A stretch of 31,350 bases of DNA, taken from a virus. Position numbers and translations under genes: made by a program. This document shows, one piece after another, positions 5,682-11,623 of this stretch (position 1 is its first letter; every line of letters begins with the position of its first letter). Under the pieces are notes generated by a model. It was given only the letters and a program-made list of their open reading frames with translations. It ran no database searches and was not told the DNA's origin. The stretch covers positions 1 to 31,350 of IMG/VR virus record IMGVR_UViG_3300050343_000061; one strand, 5' to 3'.

Positions 5682-5871
5682 ACAACACTATGAATTTATT
5701 GCAGACACGATTGGACCAATGGTAGGTTGGCCCTCTCACTTACACTCAATAGCTGATGAGCTAGAGAAAACTAATCCACGTTTTAATCGTGAGAAGTTTC
5801 TGCAACGCGCAACCAAAGCTTGGGAGGACAATCATGACATACCAAATGTTAATGACTACATCCCTTATTGA
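5668..5871 (+). CDS. Small early protein (HYEFIADTIG type)
   Basis: 67 residues with the pattern QHYEFIADTIG...IADELEKTNPRFNREKFLQRA. Short proteins of this type (Y..IA..I......NPRF...KF) recur in phage early regions with no known role. AAGGAG sits 7-12 bases before ATG 5668; a second in-frame ATG (5674) is possible. Overlaps the next gene by 38 bases. Confidence 0.75.
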   Translation: MRMSKQHYEFIADTIGPMVGWPSHLHSIADELEKTNPRFNREKFLQRATKAWEDNHDIPNVNDYIPY

Positions 5872-6037
5872 ATGCCCAGAGTGCTATGGTCATGGCACTC
5901 TGACTTACACTAGGTTTATTAGGCAAGGTTTCGATGTCGATGTGGGCTATGAAGAAGAATACAAAGACACTTGCTTTAACTGTAATGGTGACTGCGAGAT
6001 TGAGATTGAACCAGAAGATCTTGACAATGATGAATGA
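5834..6037 (+). CDS. DnaJ-type CxxC zinc-finger small protein
   Basis: 67 residues with two CxxCxG motifs, CPECYGHG (Cys14, Cys17) and CFNCNGD (Cys47, Cys50), which would bind one zinc as in the DnaJ cysteine-rich domain. The C-terminus is very acidic. The start at 5834 is chosen because GGGAGG lies 7-12 bases upstream; a longer in-frame version from 5789 lacks one. Role unknown: possibly a chaperone-like or nucleic-acid-binding early protein. Confidence 0.7.
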   Translation: MTYQMLMTTSLIECPECYGHGTLTYTRFIRQGFDVDVGYEEEYKDTCFNCNGDCEIEIEPEDLDNDE

Positions 6038-6040
6038 AGT

Positions 6041-6056
6041 GCTGCACTAATGCAGC
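6041..6056 (+). repeat. CTGCA-N4-TGCAG inverted repeat, copy 2 (abuts start codon)
   Basis: GCTGCA-CTAA-TGCAGC, a 6-bp stem with 4-base loop, directly touching ATG 6057 where a ribosome site would normally sit. Shares its core with 4538-4551 and 7223-7236. It may be an operator or translational repressor site for the gene at 6057. Confidence 0.6.
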
Positions 6057-6320
6057 ATGAAATCATATCTCAAATATCTACAAGACAAAGCAGAGGGGTG
6101 CGATATCCCTTTGCTTAAAGCATTCAAGCAAGCTGATATACCAACATCAACCTACTATCGTACAATAAACTTAGTGTCTGAGCTAAGATATGAAACAGCA
6201 AGTAAAGTTTTAAATGCTATAGAATATCTACACAAAGCTAATGAAATGAGAGAACACGCAAAAAAAATAGGGCCATCAAAGCGCAAGAACATATCTATTA
6301 GATCTAAGTTTAAAGCTTGA
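6057..6320 (+). CDS. Small basic protein, possible DNA-binding regulator
   Basis: 87 residues, Lys-rich. Residues about 15-55 (CDIPLLKAFKQADIPTSTYY...SELRYETASKVLNAI) resemble a helix-turn-helix of the Cro/XRE kind, with TSTYYRTI as a possible recognition helix. There is no ordinary ribosome site; the inverted repeat 6041-6056 abuts the start, which would fit self-regulation. This is inference; no family is firmly recognised. Confidence 0.6.
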   Translation: MKSYLKYLQDKAEGCDIPLLKAFKQADIPTSTYYRTINLVSELRYETASKVLNAIEYLHKANEMREHAKKIGPSKRKNISIRSKFKA

Positions 6321-6625
6321 AAAAAGCACAAGCTATTAACTGCATTGCTTGCGAAACAGAAACAACTTGGTTCGTTGCAATACTTAAAAACAATAGCGGC
6401 GGTACATACGAGAAGCATTGGTACGTCTGCCTTCATTGCTATGAGGAGGACAAGTGGCAAACCGTAACAAGAACAAAGGAACTTACCACGAAAAGTGGTT
6501 CGTCGACTGGCTTACGAAAGCGGGTATCAAAGCCAAAAGGCAACCCCTCTCAGGCAGCTTGGGAGGAGAGTATAGCGGCGACATCAAGCTCGAACTCTTC
6601 GGTCAAGAACTGGTGGGAGAAGTAA
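6317..6625 (+). CDS. Zinc-ribbon small protein overlapping the nuclease gene
   Basis: Starts with TTG 6317 overlapping the previous TGA. The first ~48 residues are convincing: two CxxC pairs (Cys9/Cys12 and Cys38/Cys41) around an aromatic core make a zinc ribbon. From about residue 48 the frame overlaps the nuclease gene (6454-6807) for 172 bases and becomes low-complexity Ser/Thr/Lys, as expected of a shadow frame. The native protein may end near 6465, with an indel removing its stop. Function unknown. Confidence 0.5.
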   Translation: MKKAQAINCIACETETTWFVAILKNNSGGTYEKHWYVCLHCYEEDKWQTVTRTKELTTKSGSSTGLRKRVSKPKGNPSQAAWEESIAATSSSNSSVKNWWEK

Positions 6626-6807
6626 AGTATAGGGACAAGTCTAACTTCCCCAGCCCATACACAGTATTAGATAAGCGAGACATTGCTTTCTACAAAAGAC
6701 GGACGGGCAGTCCGCAAACGTTAGTCATAATGACTGGCGAACAATTCCTAACCTTCATGGAGAACGCAAATGGAATCACAAAACAAAATGATAAAAGCTC
6801 ACCTTGA
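6454..6807 (+). CDS. Holliday-junction-resolvase-like endonuclease
   Basis: 117 residues from GTG 6454, after GAGGAGG. N-terminal KNKGTYHEKWFVDWL, then a PLSGSLGGEYSGDI segment and GEVKYR: Glu13, Asp43, Glu56 and Lys58 form the E...D...ExK active site of the restriction-like fold used by archaeal-type Hjc resolvases and similar phage nucleases. Likely cleaves branched DNA before packaging or during recombination-dependent replication. Fits the downstream exonuclease/annealing/SSB genes. Confidence 0.8.
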   Translation: MANRNKNKGTYHEKWFVDWLTKAGIKAKRQPLSGSLGGEYSGDIKLELFGQELVGEVKYRDKSNFPSPYTVLDKRDIAFYKRRTGSPQTLVIMTGEQFLTFMENANGITKQNDKSSP

Positions 6808-6967
6808 AAAAGGTCATACCTTAACTTCGTTAGGAGCATTAGATTTATACGGCTGCTTTAGATTATCAGCTAGAATATCTGAGCTAAAAACTTCTGGCTT
6901 TCATGTAGAAAAAAATATGATTGAGCTGGCAAATGGTAAAAAAGTAGCGGAGTATTACAAGCCATGA
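6770..6967 (+). CDS. Small winged-helix DNA-binding protein (HTH_39-like)
   Basis: 65 residues with the order IKAHLEKGHTLTSLGALDLYGCFRLSARISELKTSGF, a compact helix-turn-helix/wing pattern as in the HTH_39 (PF14090) family common in phages. Likely binds DNA; could act on the inverted-repeat motifs of this genome. Overlaps the nuclease gene by 38 bases and the next gene by 4 (ATGA). Confidence 0.75.
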   Translation: MESQNKMIKAHLEKGHTLTSLGALDLYGCFRLSARISELKTSGFHVEKNMIELANGKKVAEYYKP

Positions 6968-7221
6968 AGAAACCTAAATCAATAGGCACTGCTGTAGCTA
7001 GCAGTGTGTGGGATGCACACATTACTAAAGCCACAAGCTCACCGCACTATGCTAGAGAATACAAGAAGTATAGTTATGTGCTTGATGAGTATGAGATTAT
7101 AGCCAAGCGCATTAAGAATGGTGAGCCTGTTGGCGAGTCATATCTTAAAGGTGAGCAAAAGAAAAAACTTCTTGAGCTTACTGACTTACACCACGCTGAC
7201 TTCAAGAAATACCTTGAGTAA
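6964..7221 (+). CDS. Hypothetical helical early protein
   Basis: 85 residues, Lys/Tyr/Glu-rich and soluble, starting at an ATGA overlap with the HTH_39-like gene. Ends with TAA one base before the palindrome at 7223. No domain recognised. Confidence 0.65.
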   Translation: MKKPKSIGTAVASSVWDAHITKATSSPHYAREYKKYSYVLDEYEIIAKRIKNGEPVGESYLKGEQKKKLLELTDLHHADFKKYLE

Positions 7222-7222
7222 G

Positions 7223-7236
7223 CTGCATATATGCAG
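7223..7236 (+). repeat. CTGCA-N4-TGCAG inverted repeat, copy 3 (perfect 14-bp palindrome)
   Basis: CTGCATATATGCAG is its own reverse complement across all 14 bases. It lies just after a stop codon and upstream of TATAAT (7249-7254) and of the exonuclease gene. It could be an operator for a promoter here, though no clear -35 is present. Confidence 0.6.
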
Positions 7237-7268
7237 TAGACTAACCTATATAATAAAAGGAGAACTTA

Positions 7269-8046
7269 ATGGAACGCAAAGGTTTCATAGGCGGCAGTGA
7301 CTGCGTAAAAATTATGCAAGGCAACTGGCTTGAGCTATGGCAGATCAAGACTGGTCGCATAGAGTCAGACGACTTGTCTCGCAATATTGCAGTACAACTT
7401 GGCAGCTGGACTGAAGACTTCAATCTTGAATGGTTTGAACATGAGCATGATTGCGTGCTGTCTAATCATCAAGAAGAACTAGAAGATATGATTGGCACTG
7501 TGCCAGCCAAGGGCATGATAGATGCTCGCTGGGGATCTCGCATTGTTGAGGCCAAGCATACCAATCCATACAAAAATATAGATGACATCATCGAATACTA
7601 CATGCCGCAGATACAATTGTACTGCTATCTTGTCAGATGCAGATGGCGCATACTTCTCAGTAATCTTTGGCAACAGCAAGATGGGAATCAACTTATGTCT
7701 CGTACAATCACAAGTATTTCAATTCTATGTGGGCAGTGGTGTCAGACTTCTGGGGTTACGTTGTACGCGACGAAGAACCGATTGGTATTCAAACGCCAGA
7801 CATCTCCATTGACAAGGTTGAGGTGGACAACATGGTCAAGCGAGACGCCAGCACAGACAACCAGTTTATCGACGCAGCAGTTACCTACATCAACGGATAC
7901 GAACACAACCGCGTGTTCGAGAACGCAAAGAAAGATCTCAAAACATGGTCGGTAGCAACGAACGAGAAGTTTACTGCGACCACCTTACAATCAAACGAGA
8001 CAAGCGGGGATCACTCCGCATAACAAGGAGAACCAACAATGACTAA
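7269..8046 (+). pseudogene. YqaJ-like viral recombinase exonuclease, broken by three indels
   Basis: Starts at ATG 7269 after AGGAGAAC. Residues 7-30 (IGGSDCVKIMQGNWLELWQIKTGR) and GMIDARWGSRIVEAKH with Asp85, Glu94, Lys96 identify a YqaJ/lambda-exonuclease-type 5'-3' exonuclease. Conserved sequence changes frame three times: extra T at 7630-7631, extra A near 7681, and one missing base near 7945-7950. Corrected, it continues LSDADGAYFSVIFGNSK, then WESTYVSYNHKYF, and ends with a CDHLTIKRDKRGSLRI tail at TAA 8046 (about 258 residues), overlapping the annealing-protein start. Intact parts on both sides of each shift favour sequencing indels. Confidence 0.8.
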
Positions 8047-8488
8047 TAACCTCAACATCTGGGACAAGCTGGCCTCTTCAGACCCCAAATATCTGAAGAA
8101 GGTCAGCTTCGGCAGCCGATCATTCACCGCCATCGACCCACAATATCAAGTCAGAAAGATGACTGAACAGTTTGGGCCAGTCGGTGATGGCTGGGGCTGG
8201 CACAACACAACAGAGATTGTGCCTGTAAGCAACGGAGACAGCGCTGTGCTAGCGCATGTTACTGTCTGGCATACATCGCCAGCAAATTCATTTGGCCCCT
8301 TCACAGGGTGCCGTAAGTTCTTTGATGCAGCTAAGGGTCGTATGGCTGAAGATGCACCGAAGATGGCTATCACTGATGGCCTAACCAAAGCACTGTCGCA
8401 CATTGGCTGTGATGCTGACATCTTCTTAGGTAAGATGGATGGCAATAAGTACGATCAAGACAGTGGTAACAAGAGCAGTGGCTGGTAG
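8039..8488 (+). CDS. Putative single-strand annealing protein (ERF/Sak-like)
   Basis: 149 residues preceded by AGGAGAAC. The order IWDKLASSDPKYLKKV.....FTAIDPQYQVRKMTEQFGPVGDGWGW, then DAAKGRMAEDAPKMAITDGLTKALSHIGCDADIFLG, matches phage annealing proteins of the ERF/Rad52-like (Sak) group: an AI...YQ...A.E.FG..G.GW core and a late ...TDGLTKAL...G... helix. Sits between the exonuclease and SSB-like genes, the standard order of phage recombination modules. Which annealing family exactly is uncertain. Confidence 0.7.
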   Translation: MTNNLNIWDKLASSDPKYLKKVSFGSRSFTAIDPQYQVRKMTEQFGPVGDGWGWHNTTEIVPVSNGDSAVLAHVTVWHTSPANSFGPFTGCRKFFDAAKGRMAEDAPKMAITDGLTKALSHIGCDADIFLGKMDGNKYDQDSGNKSSGW

Positions 8489-8512
8489 TCACACAATACA
8501 GGAGCCAGAAGC

Positions 8513-8884
8513 ATGGCAGATCAACAGTACGATGACACAAATAGAGGCGCAGCCTTCACACCATTTCCAACACAGCAAATGATCTTGCAAGGTAAGGTCA
8601 ATGTAGAAGGCGTGGATTCAAAAGTAGTTCTTGTCAAAGACCAAACCAAAGATGGGCGTGGCATTGTCGAAGTCTATCAAAAGATGGCAGTCATGTTTGA
8701 CAACGACAAGAAGGGCAATGATGCAGCACCCGATTACTCTGGGCCAGTTGGTGAAGAAAAACGTATTGCTGGGTGGAGACGCATGAAAGATGGTAAACCT
8801 TATATGTCTTTTCAAATAAGCGACAAACAACAAGGTCAACAAACTGCATCTTCCCCCTTGTCAGAAGATAGCATTCCGTTCTAA
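8513..8884 (+). CDS. SSB-like single-stranded DNA-binding protein
   Basis: 123 residues with a beta-rich OB-like body (MILQGKVNVEG..VVLVKDQTKDGRGIVEVYQKMAVMF), a conserved late block (RIAGWRRMKDGKPYMSFQISD) and a disordered tail ending PLSEDSIPF. The last residues mimic the DDDIPF tip through which bacterial SSB recruits partner proteins. Likely coats single strands for the exonuclease/annealing pair. Last gene before the terminator at 8932. Confidence 0.7.
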   Translation: MADQQYDDTNRGAAFTPFPTQQMILQGKVNVEGVDSKVVLVKDQTKDGRGIVEVYQKMAVMFDNDKKGNDAAPDYSGPVGEEKRIAGWRRMKDGKPYMSFQISDKQQGQQTASSPLSEDSIPF

Positions 8885-8931
8885 GCTAACATTAGTTCTC
8901 CAGAGGAGCGTCCTGCCCCTCCCTCATAACT

Positions 8932-8974
8932 GCCTCGCTTAGTCAGAACACTCTGCATAGCGGGGCTTTTTTTT
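8932..8974 (+). terminator. Rho-independent terminator after the recombination module
   Basis: Stem GCCTCGCT (8932-8939) with AGCGGGGC (8959-8966), one G-U pair, 19-base loop, followed by eight T (8967-8974). Clear intrinsic terminator shape; separates the SSB-like gene from the last three early genes. Confidence 0.8.
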
Positions 8975-8990
8975 ACCCAAAGGAAACAGC

Positions 8991-9182
8991 ATGGAAACAT
9001 GGAAACAAATAGAAGCTCGGCATCGCCGTGAAAAACTAGAGTTAGTAAAAGCTCTGGCAAAATCTCGCTGCACACAAACTCAAGCAGCAAAAATCCTTGA
9101 CGTAAAACTAACTGGATTAAATAATTTTATTCATCGCAACAACATATTCTGGCCTGTAATAGAGCAAGGAAAAAGGCAATGA
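8991..9182 (+). CDS. Small Fis-type helix-turn-helix protein
   Basis: 63 residues. Residues 28-50 (TQTQAAKILDVKLTGLNNFIHRN) form a Fis/HTH_8-like helix-turn-helix, after a charged N-terminal helix. AAAGGAAAC precedes the ATG. Just downstream of a strong terminator, so it needs read-through or its own promoter. Likely a DNA-binding regulator or a structural nucleoid-type factor. Confidence 0.7.
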   Translation: METWKQIEARHRREKLELVKALAKSRCTQTQAAKILDVKLTGLNNFIHRNNIFWPVIEQGKRQ

Positions 9183-9358
9183 AGATACATCGCGCACATG
9201 AAGTAGAGTTAGACTTTCTTAAACGCAGAGTTGATACACTAATCAATGAAGAAAACAGAACTGACTCACACCCAAATGTAAAACAAGATCTATGGGCAGC
9301 ACGTTCTGAACTAAATCAATTTGTAAACAAACTAAGAAAAGAAGGCTATCACATATGA
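9179..9358 (+). CDS. Small charged helical protein
   Basis: 59 residues, MKIHRAHEVELDFLKRRVD..., predicted coiled and highly charged. ATG overlaps the previous TGA (ATGA) and its own TGA overlaps the next ATG, so it is coupled on both sides. No function assigned. Confidence 0.6.
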   Translation: MKIHRAHEVELDFLKRRVDTLINEENRTDSHPNVKQDLWAARSELNQFVNKLRKEGYHI

Positions 9359-9642
9359 ATGAAAAACTACTAGCCGCAATGCTTGAAGATGCAAAGCAAG
9401 TTAATAAAAGAGCTAAAGAAAGAGATGGTCAAAGCCGATTCTTAAAACAAAACTTACCTGTTGATTACAACATGGGCGGTAGGGACGGTAAACCAGAGAC
9501 AAAAGAAATAATTAGACTAGCCTTAGAAGGTAAGAGCAAAGACTCTATATGCAGACGCATGTCTTTCTTAGGATACAGTCGCACTAAAACATTAAAAACT
9601 TTATGCCGACACGCAGATAAGATTAATAATCTAAAGCATTAA
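9355..9642 (+). CDS. Last early gene, possible HTH protein
   Basis: 95 residues, basic. The C-terminal part (IIRLALEGKSKDSICRRMSFLGYSRTKTLKTLCRHADKI) has the spacing of a helix-turn-helix, but no family is recognised. Ends TAA 9642, overlapping the stop of the convergent endolysin gene by 4 bases. Confidence 0.65.
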   Translation: MNEKLLAAMLEDAKQVNKRAKERDGQSRFLKQNLPVDYNMGGRDGKPETKEIIRLALEGKSKDSICRRMSFLGYSRTKTLKTLCRHADKINNLKH

Positions 9643-10088
9643 CTCAAAGTGAGGGCCATCAATGAATGGCCTTCGCCCCTGACTTCTACGCGTAAATCAA
9701 CATAAGCATTCATAGCTTCTTCCATTGTGCCATCCCATATACGGATGTCATCTATATGCCAAGCTGCTCCCCAGCGCACACTTACACCAGCAGCTTCAGC
9801 ACCTTCCTTCATAGCGTCAGCCAAATCGTCATACAGATTAAGCTCCCAAGAACCACGGCCCTCAATGTAAGCCATCAAATCAACAGCCAATCCATCCAAA
9901 TGTTTTGACTTCATAGTCTGACTAGCGCCTTTAGCTACTAATGCTTTTTGCATTTCAAGAGTACGCATACCCTGAATAACACCAAAGTCTGTCTTAGTTG
10001 CAGTGATTGCAAACTTAACTACAGAAATCATACGCTCGTCTATGCCTTCCATTCGATCAAGGCTGCGTTGCGATAATTTAAAACTCAT
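9639..10088 (-). CDS. Endolysin, L-alanyl-D-glutamate peptidase (M15/VanY-like)
   Basis: 149 residues. Cuts the peptide stem of peptidoglycan to release progeny. The pattern GVIQGMRTLEMQ, SKHLDGLAVDLMAY (His63, Asp70) and WGAAWHIDD (His111) gives the zinc-binding HxxxxxxD...H set of M15 peptidases such as phage T5 endolysin. The start at 10088 (MSFKLSQRS) is preferred; an in-frame start at 10160 would read through the holin gene. No signal peptide, so export depends on a holin; holin-like genes lie just upstream. Confidence 0.88.
   Translation of the reverse strand: MSFKLSQRSLDRMEGIDERMISVVKFAITATKTDFGVIQGMRTLEMQKALVAKGASQTMKSKHLDGLAVDLMAYIEGRGSWELNLYDDLADAMKEGAEAAGVSVRWGAAWHIDDIRIWDGTMEEAMNAYVDLRVEVRGEGHSLMALTLS
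9651..9674 (+). terminator. Hairpin after the last early gene
   Basis: Stem GAGGGCCAT (9651-9659) with ATGGCCTTC (9666-9674), one G-U, six-base loop, nine bases past the TAA of the early gene and inside the 3' end of the convergent endolysin gene. No T run follows, so it may stop or protect the mRNA end only partly. Confidence 0.45.
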
Positions 10089-10429
10089 TTCTTTAATCCT
10101 TTCATTGTGCGAATTCCAAAGCTTGCAGCTATTGAAGCGTACATTCCCCATTGCACCCACATTGGACAGTTAGACAAATTATCAAAGCCAACACGCATTG
10201 CGTCTTGCCAGCTTGGTATAAAATTAGCGCAAAGAATAGCTACAAAAACTATAGTCCATAGCTCATCTTTCCAAGAATCCTTTGAGGCTTCTATTGCTGA
10301 CTGCTCCCAGTCCATTTCACCAGTAGCTTGCTTGAGCTTGATCTCTGCATTAGCTTTCTGAACAGCAGTCTTACCATCTAAGTAACTAGTAGCTAGCCCA
10401 CCAACTGCACCTATAATCTGACCAATCAT
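10085..10429 (-). CDS. Holin, GTA_holin_3TM-like
   Basis: 114 residues. The middle block ASKDSWKDELWTIVFVAILCANFIPS and the C-terminal MWVQWGMYASIAASFGIRTMKG match the 3TM holin family first named in gene-transfer agents (SWKDE...P.W......ASFG.R). Hydrophobic segments at about 58-72 and 90-106, plus a weaker one at the N-terminus (1-17). It would make the inner-membrane hole that lets the endolysin, coded immediately downstream with a 4-base overlap, reach the cell wall. Confidence 0.8.
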   Translation of the reverse strand: MIGQIIGAVGGLATSYLDGKTAVQKANAEIKLKQATGEMDWEQSAIEASKDSWKDELWTIVFVAILCANFIPSWQDAMRVGFDNLSNCPMWVQWGMYASIAASFGIRTMKGLKK

Positions 10430-10632
10430 TTTTCAGATCCAACCCATACTGCAAAAGCACCTGTCAGAGCGCCTGTAACCGTGGCTGTAAGAGCGGTAGC
10501 TTGAGTGCTAACCACATCCTGCGGCAAAGACATAAACCATTCTATAACGCGAATATACATAATGGTCATAACAAGCATCATAACGCGTGGCATTATCTTC
10601 CATGCCAATATCTTTTCCATAGCTATTGTCAT
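10426..10632 (-). CDS. Two-TM holin-like small membrane protein
   Basis: 68 residues with two hydrophobic spans (about 14-34 and 45-65), a basic start (MEKILAWKIMPR) and a short charged end (GSEK). Located between two other membrane/lysis genes with ATGA overlaps. Could be a second holin, an antiholin or an accessory lysis protein. Confidence 0.65.
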   Translation of the reverse strand: MTIAMEKILAWKIMPRVMMLVMTIMYIRVIEWFMSLPQDVVSTQATALTATVTGALTGAFAVWVGSEK

Positions 10633-11090
10633 TTCATTCCTTTCAAAAACTCAGTTAAGAAATACAAAACAGCAAAGCCGCCAATACTTAACGAAGCAAT
10701 TACACCCCAAGAAATATATTTAATTGTAGCAGCTATCTGCTTCTGCCTTTGTTCAGCTTCCTTCTTTCGCTGAACGCGCATCTTAGCCTCAAAAGCTAAG
10801 AAAGAATCCCAAGTCCCTGGCTTGCCATACAAGCGACAAATAGATTCTAATTCTTTTCGTTGTTCTTGTATCTGTTGCAAAGCAATGAACTCATCAAAGT
10901 CATCAGCAGACTTGCCCATAACTTTAGAAAACAATCCGTCCTTCTTGCGATTGCCTCTAGCTTTTAGATCTTCTTCTGCGCCAACAAGATTTTTAAGAGG
11001 CGATAAAAAATCACTAACCTCTTTACCATTAGATACAAACTTTTTGATTGTTGAATAAGCTGCATTGGCTGCTGCTAACTCAGCTAACAT
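10629..11090 (-). CDS. Conserved phage protein with C-terminal membrane anchor
   Basis: 153 residues: an Ala-rich N-terminal helix (MLAELAAANAAYSTIKKFV), a charged middle containing YGKPGTWDSFLAFEAKMR, and one membrane segment near the end (ISWGVIASLSIGGFAVLYFL). Proteins with this layout are common in marine podoviruses and myoviruses close to lysis and tail genes; function unresolved, possibly lysis or virion assembly at the membrane. Confidence 0.65.
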   Translation of the reverse strand: MLAELAAANAAYSTIKKFVSNGKEVSDFLSPLKNLVGAEEDLKARGNRKKDGLFSKVMGKSADDFDEFIALQQIQEQRKELESICRLYGKPGTWDSFLAFEAKMRVQRKKEAEQRQKQIAATIKYISWGVIASLSIGGFAVLYFLTEFLKGMK

Positions 11091-11093
11091 AAC

Positions 11094-11285
11094 TTAGCTC
11101 ATCATGTTCATTCGCAAAAGCAAAGCAATAATGAATGCACTGGTTGCAATCATAATAGCCTCAAGCCGCTTTACACGATTAAACAAATCTTTGAATTGAA
11201 TATCCATCTCAGTCTTCATAGCTATTAACTGCTTCTCAACAGCATCAATTCTATTATGTGCAGAGGCAACAGTTTGTTTAGTCAT
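11094..11285 (-). CDS. XhlA-like coiled-coil/TM protein
   Basis: 63 residues: coiled coil with heptads in residues about 8-44 (RIDAVEKQLIAMKTEMD ... RVKRLEAI), then one membrane span (MIATSAFIIALLL). This matches the layout of XhlA-type proteins that help holins. Sits at the head of the lysis group. Confidence 0.6.
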   Translation of the reverse strand: MTKQTVASAHNRIDAVEKQLIAMKTEMDIQFKDLFNRVKRLEAIMIATSAFIIALLLRMNMMS

Positions 11286-11605
11286 GCTATATCATCCACA
11301 ATTTCTATTTCTATATATCTACTATTAGGAAACGTTTGAACTCCGCTATCAGCGTAAGTGACTTGAAACTCTCCTTCATAGCTACCAACAGTAGCAGTAT
11401 CAGAAGGAGACCAAGAGTATGTAACCTGACCATTAGTCGCATCAGAAATAGTTGCAGCTGAATCTACAGTCGATGAAGTTTCACCAGACTTTCTCATTTT
11501 AAATGCAACACTAGCACCACTTAAAGAAGCAACAGAACCATCGCCATTAATTAAAGTGGCAGTGATTATAGGCTTGGTATCATTTTGTTTAATGTAAAAG
11601 GCCAT
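11282..11605 (-). CDS. Ig-like virion appendage protein (BppU N-terminal-like)
   Basis: 107 residues, all-beta pattern beginning YIKQNDTKPIITATLINGDG, with VAFKMRKSG, GQVTYSWSPSDTATVGSYEG and TFPNSRYIEIEI. This matches the N-terminal domain of baseplate/tail-fibre proteins such as BppU (PF10651). Likely a small tail appendage or fibre-associated protein. Overlaps the next gene by 4 bases. Confidence 0.7.
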   Translation of the reverse strand: MAFYIKQNDTKPIITATLINGDGSVASLSGASVAFKMRKSGETSSTVDSAATISDATNGQVTYSWSPSDTATVGSYEGEFQVTYADSGVQTFPNSRYIEIEIVDDIA

Positions 11606-11623
11606 ATCTTTCTTTACCTTGTA

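Noticed and set aside
9639-10160. 173-residue version of the endolysin starting at 10160
   Set aside because: The first 24 residues would be translated from inside the holin coding region in another frame and match no peptidase; MSFKL at 10088 is the natural start.
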